NCBI GenBank assembly: GCA_003453555.1
Contig: DMLA01000062.1
Location: 1-15,582 of the forward strand
From: Chloroflexota bacterium
Lineage (GTDB): Bacteria; Chloroflexota; Anaerolineae; UBA7937
Length of the DNA stretch: 15,582 nucleotides
Direction: 5' to 3'
Shown here: positions 7,648 through 15,531 of the stretch, piece by piece
How positions within the stretch are numbered: position 1 is the stretch's first letter
Layout: every line of letters starts with the position of its first letter
The notes under the pieces: generated by a model
The model's input: only the letters and a program-made list of their open reading frames with translations
Database searches by the model: none
What the model was told of the DNA's origin: nothing
Made by a program: the position numbers and the translations under genes

Positions 7648-8784
7648 TCAACTTCCCTCAAGAACCTGGCGATAGGTCTCCGCCAACTTCCGTGCCAGCC
7701 CCTCGACGGAGAAAGCGCTGACCACCCTAACCCTGCCCCTTTCCCCCATCTTGGCGGCTTCCTCCGGCTTCTCAAGGAGCCAGACGACCTTCTCCGCTAG
7801 CCTTTGGGGCTCTTTTGGAGGGACCAACAACCCTGTCTGTCCCTCTATTATCACCTCGGGCACCCCTCCCACTCGGGTGGCCACCACGGCTTTCCCCAAA
7901 GCCAGGGCTTCCAAGAGGGCGTTGGGGAGGCCCTCTCTGAGCGACGACAGGACAACCAGGTCGCTGGCCGCCATATATCCAGCCACATCTCTCTGATAAC
8001 CGAGGAAGGAGACAGCCTCCTTGATCCCCAGGCGGGCTGCCAACCCTTCGAGTTCGGCTCTCAGGGGGCCTTCGCCCAGGATGAGGAACTTGGCCTCTGG
8101 ATGGATGGTCTGGATGATCTTAGCGCTCTCCAGAAAGTAGCGGTGGCCCTTCTCGGGACTCAGACGCCCCACGATCGCGATGAGGGGCTGGCCCTCAAAA
8201 TCGACCAGACGCCTTCTCAACCTCTCACCTCTCTCCTCAGTCCCGGAGACGAAGGCGGTCACATCTATCCCATCGTGGAGCGTTATCACTCTCTCCTCCT
8301 GAAGCCTGGCGGAGATGAGTTGGCGGCGCAGATCTTCCGATACGGCGATCACTAGGGAGAAGAAGCGGAGGACGATGAGGTCGATATACTTATAGAGCCT
8401 AAGAGCCGGCGTGCTATCGGTGTAACCCCGGGCGGAGGCCACCGCCTTGGCCCCAGCGAGCCTCGCAGCAAGGAGGCCGAGTAGGTCGCTCTTATAGTCG
8501 TGGGTGTGAAGGAGGTGAAACCTTCCCTCCTTTAGATGACGAGCGATGCGGGATATGGCCTGGGGGGAGAATCTAGCATCGACGCGAACGGTATCGGCCT
8601 CTATCCCTTTGTTTCTGGCTTCGGGGATCAAGGGATGAGAGGTCGAAGGAGCACTCCGTCTCCTGTGGAGCAGGAGTAACCCCATTTCGAAGCCCCGCCT
8701 TCGTAGAGGCTCCGCCAGTTGAAGGATCTGCCTCTCCGGTCCGGAGATGGTGGCGCTGCTTCGCAGATGGAGCACCTTTATCAT
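7648..8784 (-). CDS. Family 4 glycosyltransferase (GT-B fold)
   Basis: The protein has 378 residues. The N-terminus, VLHLRSSATISGPERQI, has the donor-loop pattern of GT4 enzymes that act on surface glycans. It is followed by HLLHTHDYKSDLLG and VIAVSEDLRRQL. The second half has IVGRLSPEKGHRYF, FLILGEGPLRAELE, VVLSSLREGLPN and the EX7E motif (E284 and E292), then ATRVGGVPEVI and GLLVPP. It is a cytoplasmic retaining glycosyltransferase, likely adding one sugar of the repeat unit. The start at ATG 8784 has AGGCGG five bases ahead; a GTG at 8790 is also in frame but lies inside the spacing to that ribosome-binding site. The gene follows the phosphodiesterase by 13 bases and is followed 2 bases after its stop by the second GT4. 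The two GT4 proteins are clearly different in sequence, so they are not a recent duplication. Confidence 0.89.
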   Translation of the reverse strand: MIKVLHLRSSATISGPERQILQLAEPLRRRGFEMGLLLLHRRRSAPSTSHPLIPEARNKGIEADTVRVDARFSPQAISRIARHLKEGRFHLLHTHDYKSDLLGLLAARLAGAKAVASARGYTDSTPALRLYKYIDLIVLRFFSLVIAVSEDLRRQLISARLQEERVITLHDGIDVTAFVSGTEERGERLRRRLVDFEGQPLIAIVGRLSPEKGHRYFLESAKIIQTIHPEAKFLILGEGPLRAELEGLAARLGIKEAVSFLGYQRDVAGYMAASDLVVLSSLREGLPNALLEALALGKAVVATRVGGVPEVIIEGQTGLLVPPKEPQRLAEKVVWLLEKPEEAAKMGERGRVRVVSAFSVEGLARKLAETYRQVLEGS

Positions 8785-8797
8785 AATCACCGCCTAG

Positions 8798-10456
8798 TCA
8801 ATCGAGATAACCTAGACTTCTAAGCCTGGCCTCTATCTCTTCCCTCTCCTCTTCCGTATATCGATATGGAGGGGCCTCCATCGGAGAGGGCTTTTGGTAT
8901 CGTATAGGGGTGGAGGCCACATAGGATGGCTGGAAGATATCAAGGAGCACCTTGCCGTCCATCCCCTCTGGAATAGCTACCTTCATGGCGTAGAGAATGG
9001 TAGGGGCCAGGTCGACGATCTTGGCTCCGGCGATAGCCATGCCTTTCTGCACCTTGCTCCCGAAGGCGACAAAGAGACCCTGCTCCCTGTGCATGCCCGA
9101 AACGGCATAGGGAGGGATCCCTTCCACGACGGAGGAGACTGATAGCCTACTGGTAGGGAGGTAGGGGTGGGGGCCCAGGGAGAAAAGTATATCGGGCAAA
9201 GAATCGAGATATTCCCCCTGGTACAACTCTTCCTTCTTGTAGGCATGAGCGATGATCGGCTCCTGCGTCTCCGGGTCTTTCAATTTCATGAGCTGGCCTA
9301 TGATGTAGTCCCGTATTTCCTCGTACTCCTCCCCTGATTCACGGAGGTTGATGTAGATCGATTGGCCGGCTAGGTCTTGACAATAGGCTTTGGTCTTGGC
9401 CCAATCGATGGGTGGGGAGAAGGTCCCATCTAGCCTCTCCCTTATGGCCGCTCTGACCCTATTGTCTAGTACCTTGATGCGCAAATCGAAGAGATCCACG
9501 GCGCGCAGCAGACTGCGCCATAGGTCTGCTCCTCGGCCTAGAACCTTCCTTGTACCTTGGTGCAAAGCGCCTCTGGGGCTTTGGAAGGCGAGCAAGCCCA
9601 GATCGGCCAGGAAGCGGTTCACGTGGAAATATTTGTGGGCTGGCCCGAAGCCGTGATCGGAGATGACAAAGAGCGTGGTCTCGTCATCTAATTTCTGTAA
9701 CCTCTGGCCGACAACACAATCGACTTCCTTATAACACTCTAGAATCAGGTTTTCATATTTTTTCGCTTCCGCCTCGTTGTAGTTGCCGTGGTAAGGGTCC
9801 AGGAGGTGCCAGAAATGGTGCTGGATGGGGTCGGGGGCTTGGATGACGTTAATGAAGAGGTCCCACCGGCGCTTCTCGAACAGGTATCGATTGGCCTCTT
9901 CCCTCTTCTCTATCCAGTAGATGGCCTTCTTGAGGGAGTGGGCGTTGCGCCCAAAACGAGCATAGGGGTTGACGGCGTACTCCCCTACTTGGGCCTTTAA
10001 CTCCCCCTTCAGGCTTTTGGGGAATGTGTAATCGGCCTCCTCGCAGGGGGTCATCATGCCAGAGATCAATACGCCGTTCACGGGAGAGGGCGGGTAGGTG
10101 AGGGGCAGATTTATGACCGCCACCTTTCGTCCCTCCTCGCTCAAGATCGACCACAAGGTCTCGCCCCTTATCGACCGAGAGCTGACCGGGGTTCTCCTCC
10201 TCTTCTGGGAAGGGCCTTCCCAGAAATCTACCACCCCGTGCTTTCCGGGGTTCTTTCCGGTGGCGAAGGAAGCCCATGCCGGGGCAGTATAAGGGGGAAG
10301 GATCGATTCCAGCACCCCGTGAACTCCACCCTCGATCAGCCTGGCCAGGTTCGGTAATTCCCCTCTCCTGATGAGAGGCATCAGGAGGTCGAAGGTGGCT
10401 CCGTCGAGCCCCAAGACGATAACCCTATGCTTACCTAAAGCCTCTCTCTTTTCCAT
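8798..10456 (-). CDS. Alkaline-phosphatase-superfamily phosphodiesterase/phosphotransferase (type I phosphodiesterase / nucleotide pyrophosphatase-like)
   Basis: The protein has 552 residues from ATG 10456. It contains the full metal-site set of the superfamily in order: VLGLDGATFDLL (first metal Asp), YTAPAWASFATGKNPGKHG (Thr nucleophile in YTAP), QAPDPIQHHFW (Asp and His), ISDHGFGP (Asp-His) and GMHREQGLF (His). This matches the COG3379-type family, whose members are predicted phosphohydrolases, phosphomutases or phosphotransferases. I see no signal peptide or membrane helix, so it is probably cytoplasmic. Its place between glycosyltransferases suggests it acts on a phosphorylated sugar, nucleotide sugar or lipid-linked intermediate, or adds or removes a phospho-substituent; the substrate is inference only. 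A GTG at 10489 is in frame with a possible AGGTG in front and would add 11 residues, overlapping the upstream gene by 25 bases. The ATG leaves an 8-base gap but has a weak ribosome-binding site, so the start is uncertain. Confidence 0.84.
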   Translation of the reverse strand: MEKREALGKHRVIVLGLDGATFDLLMPLIRRGELPNLARLIEGGVHGVLESILPPYTAPAWASFATGKNPGKHGVVDFWEGPSQKRRRTPVSSRSIRGETLWSILSEEGRKVAVINLPLTYPPSPVNGVLISGMMTPCEEADYTFPKSLKGELKAQVGEYAVNPYARFGRNAHSLKKAIYWIEKREEANRYLFEKRRWDLFINVIQAPDPIQHHFWHLLDPYHGNYNEAEAKKYENLILECYKEVDCVVGQRLQKLDDETTLFVISDHGFGPAHKYFHVNRFLADLGLLAFQSPRGALHQGTRKVLGRGADLWRSLLRAVDLFDLRIKVLDNRVRAAIRERLDGTFSPPIDWAKTKAYCQDLAGQSIYINLRESGEEYEEIRDYIIGQLMKLKDPETQEPIIAHAYKKEELYQGEYLDSLPDILFSLGPHPYLPTSRLSVSSVVEGIPPYAVSGMHREQGLFVAFGSKVQKGMAIAGAKIVDLAPTILYAMKVAIPEGMDGKVLLDIFQPSYVASTPIRYQKPSPMEAPPYRYTEEEREEIEARLRSLGYLD

Positions 10457-10464
10457 CAGTCTAT

Positions 10465-11415
10465 CTACTTTGTAATTCCTATAGACCACCTTAACACCTG
10501 ATAGTGGAGCCCGATCTTCTCTCTCGCCCTTTTCCTCTCCCTTTCACCCCTTGCAAACAGGAATCTGGTCAGGAAGAAGGCCTCCTTGGCCAGGGTGATC
10601 AGGAGGATGAGCCATCGATGGAGCCAGGAATGGAGAACCCCATAACCCTTCCTAAAGAAGAGGTTCATGCTTCGCAGCGCCTCCACCCCCAGACCCTCTG
10701 GGGAGCCTTTGGTGCTCCCGCCGCCCAGATGGATGATCTCAGCCTCGGCGTAGTAGAAGATCTTCCACCCCGCTCTCTTTATCCGATAGCACCACTCCAC
10801 ATCCTCTCCATAGAGGAAGAAATCCTCGTCCAACGGCCCTACCTCCTCTATCGTCTCCCTGCGCACCATCAGACAGGCCCCGGAGAGGAGATCTACCTCC
10901 CGGCTATCGTTATGATCCCAATAGCCCATCAGATAGCGACCGAAGAGCCGGCTTCTGGGGAAGACCTGGGAGATCCTTGCCTGATCGAACAACTCAGTGA
11001 GGGGAGTGGGGAAGCATCTGCCTCCACGCAAATCGATGCTCCCCTTGGCGGTCAAGATCTTGGGCCCCAGGGCTCCAACTAACGGCTGGTGGTGGAGGAA
11101 CCCCACCATCTTGGGCAGGCTCTGCTTCATCACCAAGGTATCGGGGTTGAGGAGGAGGATAAACCGGCCTCGGCTCTGGCCGATGGCCTGATTGGCCGCC
11201 CTAGCGAAACCCAGGTTCTCTCCGTTGGCGATGATGATGGCCTCCGGAAACCTCCTTTGGACCATCTCTACGCTTCCATCGGAGGAGGCGTTATCGACGA
11301 CGAAGAGCTCCATGGTCACCCCTTCTCCATCGGCGAAGAGCGACTTTAAGCAGTCCGCAAGCAGTTCCTTGGCGTTCCAGTTGACGATGATCACCGATAG
11401 GTCAGGCTTTTCCAC
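10465..11415 (-). CDS. Family 2 glycosyltransferase, rhamnosyltransferase-like
   Basis: The protein has 316 residues. It begins LSVIIVNWNAKELLADCL and has FVVDNASSDGSVEMV, GENLGFARAANQAI and LLLNPDTLV, the standard GT-A motifs of the dTDP-rhamnosyltransferase-like branch of GT2 (the WbbL type, by pattern). SGACLMVRRETIEEVGPLDEDFF and GEDVEWCYRIKRAGWKI supply the acceptor-side acidic residues. A hydrophobic stretch near the C-terminus (WLILLITLAKEAFFLTRFLF) may anchor it to the membrane, and the end is strongly basic. It should add one sugar, possibly rhamnose, to the growing lipid-linked unit in the cytoplasm. The start is GTG at 11415 and shares one base with the TAG stop of the methyltransferase (TAGTG), a classic coupled junction. 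The actual sugar cannot be told from sequence. Confidence 0.87.
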   Translation of the reverse strand: MEKPDLSVIIVNWNAKELLADCLKSLFADGEGVTMELFVVDNASSDGSVEMVQRRFPEAIIIANGENLGFARAANQAIGQSRGRFILLLNPDTLVMKQSLPKMVGFLHHQPLVGALGPKILTAKGSIDLRGGRCFPTPLTELFDQARISQVFPRSRLFGRYLMGYWDHNDSREVDLLSGACLMVRRETIEEVGPLDEDFFLYGEDVEWCYRIKRAGWKIFYYAEAEIIHLGGGSTKGSPEGLGVEALRSMNLFFRKGYGVLHSWLHRWLILLITLAKEAFFLTRFLFARGERERKRAREKIGLHYQVLRWSIGITK

Positions 11416-12422
11416 TATAGACTGCCTTTGAAAGCCACGGCCTGCAGGAATTCACCTCGCCCCAGTTTGGCCGCCAGGAAAGAGATGGGCCCTAGGGAGA
11501 GGTTTAGAACCCTGCTCCATCTCAGCCCTTTCCCTTTAGGGTTGCCGGTCGCCTCGTTCCAGATGATTTGCAGGCTGCCAGAGAAGCCGCTAGTGGTGGG
11601 GAGATGGGTGATCTCCACCTGGGCGAAGCCCGCCTTCTCCAGAAGGGAGCTAAGGGTCCGGGGCGAGAAGTGGAAGAGGTGGCGGGGGAGATCGAGGTGG
11701 TACCATCTCTCCCCGAAGAGGCGAGCGGAGAGGCTCTTCACGTTAGGTACCTCTATGAGGAGTTTGCCTCCTTCGCTGAGTACTCTTTTGGCCTCCTCAA
11801 GGCTGTGCAGGGGATGGGGTAGATGCTCCAGGACGTGGTTCATCCTGACCAAATCGAAATAGTCCGCTGGGAAGCCAGCCTCCTCTAAGTGGCCGGGAAA
11901 GATGTTGAGTCCCAACCTTTCCGCCTCAGCGCAAGCCTTGGCATCGACCTCCACACCGCAGACCTCCCAGCCCAACTCCCGGAGTAGGCGCAGGTAACCT
12001 CCGGTGCCGCAGCCTACGTCCAATACTCTCCCTCCTCCTGCATGATCTGGTAGCCCTTGAAGCCGGCCTTGGAAGGGAAAGGCGAGGGCCCTCCTCCATA
12101 ATTTTCGAGGAAGAGGGGCTGGGTGGCCAGCGGCTGCTTTGTACCCTTCCAAGATCAGGGCCTTAAGCCGGCTTTTCATCTTCTGAGAAAGCCCCGACCT
12201 TTGAGGGGCCGGCTGATACGCATAGTAGTCCTCAGGATAGTAGTGGCGCAAACCGTCTCCATGAGGCCGGGGGGTGAGATAGACGAGACCGCACCTCTTG
12301 CACCTCACCAGGTTGAAGCAGCGCCGGAGGCCAAACCTCCGCTCTTTGGTCTGAAATATGATCTCCCCTTGATCGGAACCACAGAGTTCGCAGGCGATCG
12401 ATTCAAAGGCCAAATCTCTCAT
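11415..12422 (-). CDS. SAM-dependent methyltransferase with N-terminal zinc-finger-like segment
   Basis: The protein has 335 residues from ATG 12422. The N-terminus carries two CxxC pairs (C11/C14 and C41/C44) in CELCGSD and CKRCGLVYLTPRP, a putative zinc ribbon common in methyltransferases of sugar and natural-product clusters. The Rossmann core follows: motif I VLDVGCGTGGYL, GVEVDAKACAEAERLGL, then FDLVRMNHVLEHLPHP and GGKLLIEVPNV (Methyltransf_23 type). RHLFHFSPRTL and a hydrophobic C-terminus complete it. In this setting it most likely methylates a sugar hydroxyl of the glycan, or a nucleotide sugar. A TTG at 12449 is also in frame, but ATG 12422 has GGAAAGG eight bases upstream and starts at the usual family position. 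It follows the flippase stop by 23 bases. Confidence 0.87.
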   Translation of the reverse strand: MRDLAFESIACELCGSDQGEIIFQTKERRFGLRRCFNLVRCKRCGLVYLTPRPHGDGLRHYYPEDYYAYQPAPQRSGLSQKMKSRLKALILEGYKAAAGHPAPLPRKLWRRALAFPFQGRLQGLPDHAGGGRVLDVGCGTGGYLRLLRELGWEVCGVEVDAKACAEAERLGLNIFPGHLEEAGFPADYFDLVRMNHVLEHLPHPLHSLEEAKRVLSEGGKLLIEVPNVKSLSARLFGERWYHLDLPRHLFHFSPRTLSSLLEKAGFAQVEITHLPTTSGFSGSLQIIWNEATGNPKGKGLRWSRVLNLSLGPISFLAAKLGRGEFLQAVAFKGSL

Positions 12423-12445
12423 GACCAAAGCCTTTCCAGCAGATC

Positions 12446-14008
12446 TCAATCCAACCGTTCGTAGGCCAGGGAGAGTGACTCCTTAGCCAAGGAGAATATC
12501 TCCTTATCCAAGGGGTCCAGATAGTTGGCCTTCCAGATGAAAAGAAGGTAACTGGCGAGAAAGAGAAGCCCCTCCAAAGTCAAAACGCCCAAGCCGATCA
12601 GACTGCCCTGCCTTTGCAGCCCAGGATAAGAGAGCCAGTTCACTACAAAGAGGGGAAGCGCCAAGAATAGGGAGCCCAACAGCGGTTTCATATACGCCTG
12701 GGCCAGAAAGCGGGAGAGAGGGATGGAGAGGAGCCGGTGGAAGGAGGCGATGAAATAAGAGGAGCTGACGATCAGGGAGAGGGGTGTGGCCACCAGTGCT
12801 CCTAAGAACCCTATCTTGGCGATGAGGCCTACACTCAGCACCGTATTCATCACCAGAAGGAGGAGGGTATATCTCGTCTCCACCTCCGGCTTCCCTATGC
12901 CTCGGGCGATCATCGTTCCCACGCCAGTGAGGAGGTGAACCAAATGGCCCAGGGCCAGAGATTGGATCACCAAAGCCGAGATTTGGTACCCTGGCCCCAT
13001 CCAGGTTGACATAACCAAGGGAGCAGAGGAGATGAGGAAGGCGGTAATGGGTGCGGATGCGAGGGCCAGGTATTTGGAGGCCCGGTAGTAGAGTTCGCGC
13101 AAGGCCTCTATATCCTCTTGCGTGGCCAACTGGGAGGCGGCAGGCATGATGGCGCTGGTCAGGATCCGGGGGAGCACCTTGCCCGTGTATACGATCTTAT
13201 ACCCCAGTTCGTAGAAGGCCACGGGCCTCACCCCTAGAAAATAGCCCAGGAGGAGTTTATCGGCCTGGGAACTGGCCAGTTCCGCTAGCCTGCTGACCTG
13301 CACCTTCGAGCCGTAAGACAGGAGTTGGCGCAGGCTCCGCACTTTGAAGAAGGCTGGTCTGAGTTGAAGAGTGGGGAGGAGCCTGAAGGAGACTATGAGG
13401 AGGAGCAGGGCGGCCAGAAGGGAAACCGCAGCCTCGTTCAAGATCAACCCCTTTAGACCGTAGCCCAACTGCAGCACCAGGAAGGTACCCCCGATCCTGG
13501 GCAGGGAGGTGATTATGACGATGGCGTTGGTGGCTTCCATCCGTTGCAGACCCAAGATGAGGGCCTGGAAGACGCTGAAGGTATTGGAGAGGCAAAGGGT
13601 GATGAAGGCCACTCCAAGGACAAAGCGAGCCTCCTCCAAAAGGGCGGAGGGGATCCTCAGTAAGTTCAAGAGGGAACCTCCCCAAAGCCAGAAGGGAACC
13701 AAGACCATGATGGCGAGGAAGGTGAAGAAGACGAAGCCGGTGGTTACCACCTCGTTTATAGCCTTCTCCTCTCCCTTGGTCTTATGCTCGGAGATATATT
13801 TTACAAAAGCCGCCCCCGTGCCTAGGTCGAGGAGCCCAAAGTAACTCACGATTACCAGGATGAGTGACCAGACCCCAAACCTCTCCACCCCTAGTTTGGA
13901 GACCACATAAGGGGTTAACAGGAGGGTTACCAAGAGGGACCAGAAGCGGCCTATAGAGTTAAAGATGGTATTTCTGATCACCTTAATGGAGATGCTCCCC
14001 ATCAGCAT
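12446..14008 (-). CDS. wzx: Wzx-type polysaccharide flippase (MOP superfamily)
   Basis: The protein has 520 residues with about 14 hydrophobic segments and the order of a MOP/MATE-fold polysaccharide exporter. Near the N-terminus is NTIFNSIGRFWSLLVTLLLT, then TPYVVSKLGVERFGVWSLI and the loop DLGTGAAFVKYISEH, which are typical Wzx/RfbX features. The middle of the protein has SYGSKVQVSRLAELASSQ-type residues before ADKLLLGYFLG, the usual second-half signature. It should turn the lipid-linked oligosaccharide from the inner to the outer face of the membrane. The start chosen, ATG 14008, has a perfect AGGAGGG six bases upstream. An in-frame start at 14065 would lie inside the upstream gene and remove that spacing. 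The gene follows the sugar transferase stop by 31 bases and precedes the methyltransferase by 23. The symbol is by function, not by close similarity. Confidence 0.87.
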   Translation of the reverse strand: MLMGSISIKVIRNTIFNSIGRFWSLLVTLLLTPYVVSKLGVERFGVWSLILVIVSYFGLLDLGTGAAFVKYISEHKTKGEEKAINEVVTTGFVFFTFLAIMVLVPFWLWGGSLLNLLRIPSALLEEARFVLGVAFITLCLSNTFSVFQALILGLQRMEATNAIVIITSLPRIGGTFLVLQLGYGLKGLILNEAAVSLLAALLLLIVSFRLLPTLQLRPAFFKVRSLRQLLSYGSKVQVSRLAELASSQADKLLLGYFLGVRPVAFYELGYKIVYTGKVLPRILTSAIMPAASQLATQEDIEALRELYYRASKYLALASAPITAFLISSAPLVMSTWMGPGYQISALVIQSLALGHLVHLLTGVGTMIARGIGKPEVETRYTLLLLVMNTVLSVGLIAKIGFLGALVATPLSLIVSSSYFIASFHRLLSIPLSRFLAQAYMKPLLGSLFLALPLFVVNWLSYPGLQRQGSLIGLGVLTLEGLLFLASYLLFIWKANYLDPLDKEIFSLAKESLSLAYERLD

Positions 14009-14014
14009 CCATCT

Positions 14015-14021
14015 CCCTCCT
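14015..14021 (-). promoter_or_regulatory. Strong Shine-Dalgarno sequence of the flippase gene
   Basis: The minus strand reads AGGAGGG, followed by six bases and the ATG at 14008. This is the strongest ribosome-binding site in the window. It decides the flippase start against in-frame starts at 14065 and 14002. Confidence 0.75.
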
Positions 14022-14039
14022 GCGAGCGGAAAGCCAGAG

Positions 14040-15413
14040 CTACCAACCTTCCAGGGTGAGTACAACCCCTATCGTCTTGAGGAGGATGATCAGATCAAGA
14101 CCGAACGATCGACGCTTAATATAATAGAGATCGTATTCGAGTTTTGCAAGGGCGTCTCGGAGGGGGTGGGCATAGCCGAGCTTCACCTGGGCCCAGCCGG
14201 TGAGGCCGGGCTGAACGGAGTGACGGTTGTCGTAGAAGGGGATTTCCCTCCTCAGTTGAGCCACGAACTCCGGCCGCTCCGGCCGAGGGCCCACCAGGCT
14301 CATCTCCCCTCTCAAGACGTTGATCAATTGGGGCAGCTCATCCAGCCGGGTCAAGCGAAGGAACCGTCCGACCCGTGTGACCCGCGTGTCCCCTCTCTCC
14401 GTCCATCTGCCTTCCCTTTCAGCGCCAGGGGTCATGGAGCGCAACTTGATGATCTGGAAGATCTTGCCCCCCTTTCCCACCCTCTCCTGGCTGTAAAAAG
14501 GGTAGCCTGGGCTATCGAGGAAGATGGCTAGGCCGAGGATGAAAAACAGTGGGATGGTCAAAAGAAGCCCCACTCCAGCCAGCCCGATATCTAGGGCTCG
14601 CTTTAGCCAAGCGGACCAGATCGATCTTTTTCTGTTGACCGAATGCTCGGATAGATGGGAATCGTCCTTCTCCAAGAGTACGCGGCCGCTGATCTCCTCG
14701 TAGAGGTCGCTCACGACCACGATCTCCACGCTTTCTCCCTCAGACTCCGGGAGGCTCTGGGCAGGAGACGCGGCCAAGATCAACGCCGAGATCGCCCTCT
14801 CTCGAATCAGGGAGGGGAGTTCCTCGCTGCCCCCGATGACAGGGAGCCCTTCGATCACTCGCCCTTGCTTGGTGGGGTCGTCATCCACGTAGCCGACCAG
14901 GTGGTAGACAGAGGGCACTTGCCCTTGGATGGTTCGAGCGATTGTCCTGCCGGATTGGTTGGCGCCGACGATGAGGGCCTTTCGTTGAAAGAGGGCCAGG
15001 CGAGAGAGCCCTACATATAGGGAGCGCCATGAGAAAAGGGGGAAGTAGAATAGGATGAAGAGGAGGGCAACGGAATGGAACAACGAGCCTGCGGAAAAGA
15101 GAGGGGGTAGGATGAGAGAGGGAATCAGCGATAGAGTCGTGGCCTCTAGGAGACCAAGCGCGCTCCTTGAAAGGTTGATGGAGGCCTTTGGGTCGTACAG
15201 GTCCGCAGCGTGTGCGAGCAAGGGCCAGAGGAGGATGAGGAGAAGCCAGGGCCAGTAGGGGGCGAAAAGGTCAAGAGATGGGCCCTGAGCGTGGCTAAGG
15301 GTGTCAAGCCAAAGGGAGAGGGTGAGGGCACCACTTACCAGCATCAGATCTACGGTTGTGAGAAGCCTTTTCCTTTCCTTCAATCCCAGAGTCAACTTAG
15401 ATTGCGTCATCAT
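14040..15413 (-). CDS. Polyprenyl-phosphate sugar-1-phosphate transferase, initiating enzyme of exopolysaccharide synthesis
   Basis: The protein has 457 residues and the two-part layout of the WbaP/CpsE-type family. Four to five membrane segments lie in residues 17-140, then a Rossmann-like domain with ALIVGANQSGRTIART (about 146-161). The catalytic bacterial-sugar-transferase domain runs from about 270 to the end, with KRALDIGLAG, SQERVGKGGKIFQIIKLRSM, the catalytic Asp-Glu pair in RLDELPQL (D358, E359), LVGPRPERPEF and PGLTGWAQV. It moves a sugar-1-phosphate from a nucleotide sugar to undecaprenyl phosphate at the inner membrane and starts each repeat unit. The stretch between ISALILA and VEIVVVSDLYEE (about 212-240) looks some 15-20 residues shorter than usual for the family, so the Rossmann-like part may be reduced; the catalytic part is complete. 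The start ATG at 15413 has only a weak ribosome-binding site; a second ATG follows directly. It is the first gene of the row. Confidence 0.9.
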   Translation of the reverse strand: MMTQSKLTLGLKERKRLLTTVDLMLVSGALTLSLWLDTLSHAQGPSLDLFAPYWPWLLLILLWPLLAHAADLYDPKASINLSRSALGLLEATTLSLIPSLILPPLFSAGSLFHSVALLFILFYFPLFSWRSLYVGLSRLALFQRKALIVGANQSGRTIARTIQGQVPSVYHLVGYVDDDPTKQGRVIEGLPVIGGSEELPSLIRERAISALILAASPAQSLPESEGESVEIVVVSDLYEEISGRVLLEKDDSHLSEHSVNRKRSIWSAWLKRALDIGLAGVGLLLTIPLFFILGLAIFLDSPGYPFYSQERVGKGGKIFQIIKLRSMTPGAEREGRWTERGDTRVTRVGRFLRLTRLDELPQLINVLRGEMSLVGPRPERPEFVAQLRREIPFYDNRHSVQPGLTGWAQVKLGYAHPLRDALAKLEYDLYYIKRRSFGLDLIILLKTIGVVLTLEGW

Positions 15414-15449
15414 TTCAGTAAATAGGATGCAACAAAGGCTTGATAACTC

Positions 15450-15480
15450 TATTCATGCGCTGATTTGCCCGTCGGGTCAA
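15450..15480 (-). promoter_or_regulatory. Weak sigma-70-like promoter candidate for the glycan row
   Basis: On the minus strand a TTGACC (15475-15480) is followed after 19 bases by TGAATA (15450-15455), about 36 bases before the start codon at 15413. The -35 box is good, but the spacer is long and the -10 box poor, so this is a candidate only. Confidence 0.22.
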
Positions 15481-15504
15481 CCTTCTTCGTGCGGGTACAA
15501 GACT

Positions 15505-15531
15505 AGGGGCCTCACGTACAAAGAGGCCCCT
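15505..15531. terminator. GC-rich hairpin, possible terminator or insulator upstream of the row
   Basis: AGGGGCCTC (15505-15513) and GAGGCCCCT (15523-15531) form a perfect 9-base-pair stem with a 9-base loop. ACT at 15502-15504 can extend it with AGT at 15536-15538 across a small bulge. No clear T-run follows on either strand, so a normal intrinsic terminator is not proven. It could end an upstream transcript or act as a leader structure of the row. Confidence 0.45.

Noticed and set aside
10504..11082. Plus-strand 192-codon frame opposite the rhamnosyltransferase-like gene
   Set aside because: It is a shadow of the strongly supported minus-strand gene, with no recognisable motif.
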